A stretch of DNA of 64,000 nucleotides from Idiomarina ramblicola (GTDB lineage: Bacteria; Pseudomonadota; Gammaproteobacteria; Enterobacterales; Alteromonadaceae): contig NZ_PIQC01000001.1 of assembly GCF_003987255.1 (NCBI RefSeq), forward strand, positions 648,631 to 712,630, in the 5' to 3' direction. Each line of letters begins with the position of its first letter. Within the stretch, counting starts at the first letter, position 1. Of the stretch, positions 63,071-64,000 are shown in pieces. Under the pieces are notes generated by a model. That model did no database searches. It saw only the letters and a list, made by a program, of their open reading frames with translations, and was not told the DNA's origin. A program made the position numbers and the translations under genes.

Positions 63071-63517
63071 TTAGTATTTTTGACAGCTCCAGCGCATAAC
63101 TAGAGCGTCTTCACGTCCCTCGTCAGAGGGATAATAGTTTGTTCTTCGGCCTACCGTATCAAATCCATTGCGCTCATATAAACGAATAGCAGAAACATTA
63201 GAAGCGCGTACTTCCAGAAAAACTATGCAGTGGTTTTCTTCGGCATAGTCTAGTAAGTCCTGCATCAGTTTGTTACCCAGACCACGACCTTGGTATTGAG
63301 GATCGACCGCAATGTTGTGTAAAGTCAGTTCATCAACAACTCGCTGACTAATGGTAAAACCAATAACCCCAAAATTACTCACTAAACGCCGACAACGATA
63401 GTTTTCACCATAACTTTGACTGAATACAGACCATGGCCAGGGGTGGCTATGTGCTTTTTTCTCAACCGAAAACTCAACTTCGCCCGGTCGAAAATTTTCA
63501 ATATTAACGCTTTGCAT
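63071..63517 (-). CDS. rimI: Ribosomal protein S18 alanine N-acetyltransferase
   Basis: A 148-residue GNAT-fold enzyme, the same length as E. coli RimI, which acetylates the N-terminal alanine of ribosomal protein S18. The acetyl-CoA loop is DPQYQGRGLGNKLMQDLL (~74-91), the catalytic Tyr is in RLYERNGFDTVGRRTNYY (~114-131), and the N-terminal HSHPWPWSVFSQS is typical. The ATG at 63517 overlaps holD by 14 bases; I reject an in-frame earlier start. Confidence 0.95.
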   Translation of the reverse strand: MQSVNIENFRPGEVEFSVEKKAHSHPWPWSVFSQSYGENYRCRRLVSNFGVIGFTISQRVVDELTLHNIAVDPQYQGRGLGNKLMQDLLDYAEENHCIVFLEVRASNVSAIRLYERNGFDTVGRRTNYYPSDEGREDALVMRWSCQKY

Positions 63518-63824
63518 TTTGTAGTTTTTGCCAAAGTGCCTTTTTCTGTTCTGCTGAAATAGACCCATCTAACCAATCGGCATAATCAAAACACAAGTCT
63601 GGGGTTTGAAGCGGTGCTTTTATCGCAACCGGACGCTGCTCAAAGTAAAGGCAAAGATCATTAAGCCAATCGGGGAGAGAAACCGGCAATTCCCTTGGTC
63701 CATGCATGTAAAGCCCACCCAGGCGATAATAAAAAACAGGTGGCTTCGCACTTTTCTTTTGCCATACGGGAATCCCCATAACTTGCAAAGCAGCGCGTTG
63801 TTGACGGGTCCATTCTGGGAACAT
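63504..63824 (-). CDS. holD: DNA polymerase III psi subunit
   Basis: A 106-residue protein at the position of E. coli holD, directly before rimI. The N-terminal RQQRAALQVMGIPVWQ resembles LQQLGITQW of HolD, the part that contacts the clamp loader, and the C-terminal KKALWQKL resembles ARAALWQQI. The middle (PPVFYYRLGGLYMHGP, SLPDWLNDLCLYF) looks like the psi core that binds chi. HolD links clamp loader to SSB through HolC, and is short and poorly conserved, so identification depends on position plus these weak matches. Confidence 0.78.
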   Translation of the reverse strand: MFPEWTRQQRAALQVMGIPVWQKKSAKPPVFYYRLGGLYMHGPRELPVSLPDWLNDLCLYFEQRPVAIKAPLQTPDLCFDYADWLDGSISAEQKKALWQKLQNAKR

Positions 63825-63892
63825 AACGATTACCGTTGAAAAACAGATAAATGCAGTTTACTCAAGCTTAGGAAGGATAGCCAGTAAGAAAC

Positions 63893-63969
63893 TGGCAGGG
63901 GCGGAGGGATTCGAACCCCCAACCGTCGGTTTTGGAGACCGCTGTTCTACCAATTGGAACTACGCCCCT
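63893..63969 (-). tRNA. tRNA-Trp (anticodon CCA)
   Basis: On the minus strand a 77-base cloverleaf is complete: acceptor AGGGGCG with CGCCCCT, D arm GTTC-GAAC, anticodon loop CTCCAAA with anticodon CCA, T arm with GTTCGAATC, and encoded 3' GCCA. It closely matches E. coli tRNA-Trp, with one extra base in the D loop. It lies 68 bases upstream of holD on the same strand. Confidence 0.97.
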
Positions 63970-63985
63970 AACGCTTGAGCGAAGA

Positions 63986-63991
63986 ATTATA
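63986..63991 (-). promoter_or_regulatory. -10 box of the tRNA-Trp promoter
   Basis: A perfect TATAAT on the minus strand lies 16 bases upstream of the mature tRNA 5' end. Any -35 box would fall just beyond the end of the window. Confidence 0.6.
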
Positions 63992-64000
63992 CCGACACCG

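Overview
The window is an ordinary, gene-dense stretch of chromosome from a marine-type gammaproteobacterium, most likely order Alteromonadales and close to Idiomarina. I infer this from protein content and gene order, not from a rRNA. Many blocks keep the Escherichia coli order: ycgL/ycgN, rnd-fadD-(slp)-tsaB-yoaA, hisGDCBHAFIE, apt-dnaX-ybaB-recR-htpG-adk, yajG-ampG, nrdR-ribD, ytjB/serB/radA/ettA, prfC, tatD(yjjV), deoCAB and holD-rimI. Base composition is near 50% GC throughout, except for an AT-richer patch at about 0.86-2.2 kb. I see no insertion sequence, prophage, CRISPR array or integrase.

Layout. 0-2.2 kb: a DUF5610 protein, the C-terminal remnant of a HAD hydrolase, and two accessory genes (a secreted protein and a glyoxalase-fold protein). 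2.2-13.2 kb: fatty-acid control and degradation (FadR, FadD), envelope redox and cell wall (DsbB, MltB-like transglycosylase), RNase D, a Slp lipoprotein, TsaB, the Fe-S helicase YoaA, and two small uncharacterised polar proteins. 13.2-20.5 kb: the complete histidine operon, preceded by a leader peptide with six His codons and a transcription attenuator. 20.5-23.2 kb: MATE exporter, alpha/beta hydrolase, MAPEG protein. 23.2-29.9 kb: adk, htpG, recR, ybaB, dnaX (with an A10 slippery site that should give the gamma subunit), apt and a CheY-like receiver. 29.9-36.8 kb: a DUF692 (MNIO)/DUF2063 pair with a 40-residue membrane peptide, then a TonB2-type energy-transduction operon (DUF3450, TtpC, ExbB2, ExbD2, TonB2, TPR). 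37.1-38.9 kb: priC, a histone-deacetylase-family hydrolase and a ComFB protein with overlapping ends. 38.9-39.0 kb: 4.5S SRP RNA. 39.1-44.5 kb: enoyl-CoA hydratase and KAS III on one strand; yajG, a periplasmic cyclophilin, ampG and a ketopantoate reductase on the other. 44.5-48.5 kb: ribBX, ribD, nrdR, glyA. 48.6-57.9 kb: ettA, radA, a double-PilZ protein, serB, ytjB, tatD, prfC. 58-64 kb: a chemoreceptor, then tRNA-Trp and holD-rimI-deoC-deoA-deoB.

How the parts work together. FadR and FadD are encoded within 6 kb of each other, and a FadR-like half-operator sits just upstream of fadD, so the local regulator probably controls the local acyl-CoA synthetase. The his genes form one attenuated operon. 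dnaX, recR, ybaB, priC, holD and yoaA are replication and repair functions. yajG-ampG and the MltB-like enzyme serve peptidoglycan turnover. The TonB2 cluster energises outer-membrane receptors that are not encoded here. Genes are tightly packed, and several convergent pairs overlap at their 3' ends.

The observations most worth a second look are the DUF692/DUF2063 pair without an obvious precursor peptide, the dnaX slippage site, the palindromes in the fabH-like/yajG and TonB2 promoter regions, the repeated CTATACAAC element at the his promoter, the RibBX variant next to ribD without ribE, and the pair of small proteins ending in D-x-Y-A.
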